A stretch of 64,000 bases of DNA from positions 75,988,687 through 76,052,686 of the forward strand of contig CM066732.1 in assembly GCA_033961575.1 (NCBI GenBank), in the 5' to 3' direction. Made by a program: the position numbers and the translations under genes. This document shows, one piece after another, positions 61,728-64,000 of the stretch. Positions within the stretch are counted from its first letter, which is position 1. Each line of letters opens with the position of its first letter. Below the pieces are notes generated by a model. That model was not told the origin of the DNA. It worked only from the letters and a program-made list of their open reading frames with translations, and ran no database searches. This stretch comes from Aselliscus stoliczkanus (Eukaryota > Chordata > Mammalia > Chiroptera > Hipposideridae).

Positions 61728-62700
61728 TTTTTTTTTTTTTTTTTAATTACAGCATAAAAAACATTTAATAGAGTCCAGTGTACAAGAAAACACTCAAACT
61801 TTAAATGATTGTTTTATAGACACCACATAAACATGCACTCTCCATCTCAAAACAATTTCTGTGGCAAAAAATAAGAACAGGAGAAAACTAAGATGCTATT
61901 TGAAATGCATAGACAAATACTTTCTTCTAAAATAATTAGTTTTATTAGAGAAATGGCTCCAAAAAATAACAAAGATTCAAACATTTGCTTGCTCTATTCT
62001 ACTTACGTATCATAAATAAGATAGCTGTTGATGCAAGACACACACTTCTTCACCATCTTTCCATATGCACCACGCATTCTTATATCAGAATAAGCTGTTT
62101 ACCAGCCATTTTAATCACATATGGTTGAATGATTAAAATAACCATCAATACTTTACATAGTAAAGCTTTTCCAAAAATTGTAATGTACACAGTGACAAGG
62201 AAAAAAATACCACAGTAATTCTGGACATATGAAGAGTGATTAGGCAGCTTCAAATCAAACTAGGCTTCTTTACTTGCACTAAGGGCAAATCTTTCCATTC
62301 TCCACCAAATACTTAAGTTTCAATATATTAACATTAAATGACTCTTAATTTTCCTTCTTCCCTCCCTGCCTAAAATCTCTGTTATAATGCAGAAAGAGAG
62401 ATTGAGGTAGTTGAACTTTAAAGATTTTTTTCATTCATGGTGCTGGCAAAAGTTTTCAGTGGGTGGGTGATACAGATCTTGGGATCTATCTTTGAACAAC
62501 ATTAACTCATAATTTTAGCAGAAAACAAATAGCACATAGTGCTCATTTACTTACAAGTCAACAACAAGATCAAAGAATTTTGTGTATAAGAATTTGCCCT
62601 TCTGATTTGGTTTTAGAAGGTATGACAATAAAATGCCCTAAGTCTAGCAGTAGAGAAAACAACTTTTTAAAAAGGGTATGAAGGAAACTCAGGATCACAG
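61728..62700 (-). pseudogene. Retrocopied 3' UTR-like block, parent unknown
   Basis: The + strand has a 17-T run (61728-61744). On the minus strand, about 25 bases before the A-run, is CTATTAAATGTTTTT, an ATTAAA-type polyadenylation signal. An upstream CTCTAATAAAACTAATT gives a second possible signal near 61940. The sequence above it is AT-rich, non-coding and unlike the known repeats here, as expected of a mammalian 3' UTR copied into DNA. I do not recognise the parent gene. The upper boundary is a guess and no target duplication was found. Alternatives are an unknown repeat or the 3' end of a real antisense transcript. Confidence 0.45.
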
Positions 62701-63114
62701 AAATATAGCAGTTTAAGCATGAGTACTTTCACAAGCATAAATGTGGTATGTGTTACTGGCATGTGGTCTTTTTAAATAGGAATTGTGAAGAATGCTGGCT
62801 ATATCATGAATTATAAGAAGCTAAAACCGATTCGTGAGTAGGGTTGCTAAAGAATACGTGGAAAGAACACATGATAGAATGCCGCCATCACTTTTTTGCC
62901 TTTATGAGTTTGTTTTTGCTGGACCTTATTTATGGTGTGGCCTAAACCTTAATAATAATTAGGCAGAGCAGCATAGGCATAAAGTGAGGCATGGTAGTGT
63001 CAGTGCAAGGTCACTGGAGAGAGAAGCAGGAGCCTTCTTTTCCAAGTACTGTATTCCATTGCCACAGTCAGAACTATTGGAAATTATATACCTGTATTTT
63101 AAAAAATTGTTTAT

Positions 63115-63245
63115 ATATTTATTACCTATCTTCCTCTACTAAAATGTAACTCTTTGAGAGTAAGACTTTATAATTTTTCACCACTGTATCCTCACTATCT
63201 TAAAATCGTACCAGGCAATTAAGATGTAAAATAAGTATTTATTTA
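63115..63245 (+). mobile_element. L2 3' end relic
   Basis: AAAATGTAACTCTTTGAGAG, CACCACTGTATCCTCACTAT and ACCAGGCAATTAAG in L2 order. Confidence 0.65.
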
Positions 63246-64000
63246 AATGATAAGTGAAAGGTTATTAAATGTTTAGATGAGCTTTATAAATAGCTTTCAG
63301 AAATCGTACAATTCATACATTTTGTCCCACCAAAGTAGATTTATTTTTCTTCCTTACAAACTATGTTTAAGAGAGATGATGATGATGCGTTATAATAACC
63401 CTTTTAATATCAACAAATGGTCTTTTGGAGAAAGCCTAAAAAGATGGACTGGAAAGTATTTTGCAGATATTTTTCAGTTATCTAGCAGAGAGTGTATTAA
63501 TAGGTTGTAGATTATAGGCCTCCAAATAAATGGTTTATCTCAATCTTGTTTCGAATGCTACTTCTCAGATTGATATTCAGTTCAGTAATGCTGAAAAGAA
63601 ATTTGTATGTGCTATTCTGTTGTCTGAGAGGCTCATGGGACTGATGAGCTATTGAAGTAAGGCTAGGGTATCTCAAAGTCTGAAAAAAGCCATGAAGCAT
63701 CTTTGAGGCCTAGAAAAGCTTATGTCAGCATTTAGTTTTAACACATTTTTTGCGGGAAACGAGTAAACTCGTCATATAGCTTTTTATGCCCGATTACAAA
63801 GTGTTATGAGAAATGGTTGCTGCTATGAGAAATGATTCCCTTTAGAATTGCTTTGCTTTACTTTCATAGTTGTGCACCTTTTCTGTTTCTAATAGGTATA
63901 GTTTGAGTCTACTTCACAACAGATTAAATGTTTAACCTATTTAACACACCAACCATTCAATTCTTGCTAACCCATCCATGGCCACACCCAGGATCTTGCC

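Larger units (their letters stand above)
61043..64000 (+). other. SNX6: SNX6 intron 6, partial
   Basis: Runs to the window edge without an acceptor-exon pair that I can match to SNX6. Contains two short SINEs, a reverse retrocopied 3' UTR-like block and an L2 relic. The part from 62700 to 63110 shows nothing recognisable. Confidence 0.85.

Noticed and set aside
62030..62110. Minus-strand peptide-like run around MRGAYGKMVKKC in the intron 6 block
   Set aside because: Looks protein-like, but it is short, has no continuing frame and no family that I recognise; probably chance within UTR-like sequence.

Overview
The window is mammalian nuclear DNA, and the repeats point to a bat. It is AT-rich, spliced and dense in retrotransposons. 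At least 39 tRNA-headed SINE copies have heads, dimer forms and C-rich tails ending AATAAAATCTTT that resemble the VES/Rhin-1 SINEs of Chiroptera. Horseshoe or roundleaf bats (Rhinolophoidea) are my best guess. This is inferred from family resemblance, not from a database match.

The only active protein-coding gene I can support is SNX6 (sorting nexin 6), on the + strand. Its CpG-island promoter lies at about 43.83-44.48 kb. Six coding exons lie at 43971-43976, 44136-44183, 55739-55843, 57063-57173, 58901-59022 and 60919-61042. They encode residues 1-172, the acidic N-terminus plus essentially the whole PX domain. The BAR-domain exons lie beyond the right edge. All visible introns obey GT-AG.

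Positions 1-43.8 kb look intergenic. They hold retrovirus-type LTRs (4.2-7 kb and 16.8-17.3 kb), MaLR LTRs, truncated L1s, MIR/L2 relics, mariner DNA transposons and three retrocopies of cellular RNAs. These are a full-length U3 snoRNA copy (8.73 kb), an open RSL24D1 copy just downstream of an LTR in the same orientation (16.2-16.7 kb), and a broken, nearly full-length HNRNPK copy (18.7-20.8 kb). The HNRNPK copy sits inside a SINE that itself sits inside an older repeat. Insertion order can be read from target-site duplications.

The SNX6 introns carry the same repeat load, a local same-strand duplication in intron 2, a 28-bp micro-insertion, and an antisense poly-T-tagged block in intron 6 that looks like a retrocopied 3' UTR. 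I found no novel multi-gene system. The most unusual items are the LTR plus RSL24D1 arrangement, two foldback (inverted-arm) mariners, SINEs stacked repeatedly in one A-rich junction, and modular exchange among the SINE subfamilies. Repeat family names and edges are read by eye and need a RepeatMasker/Dfam run.
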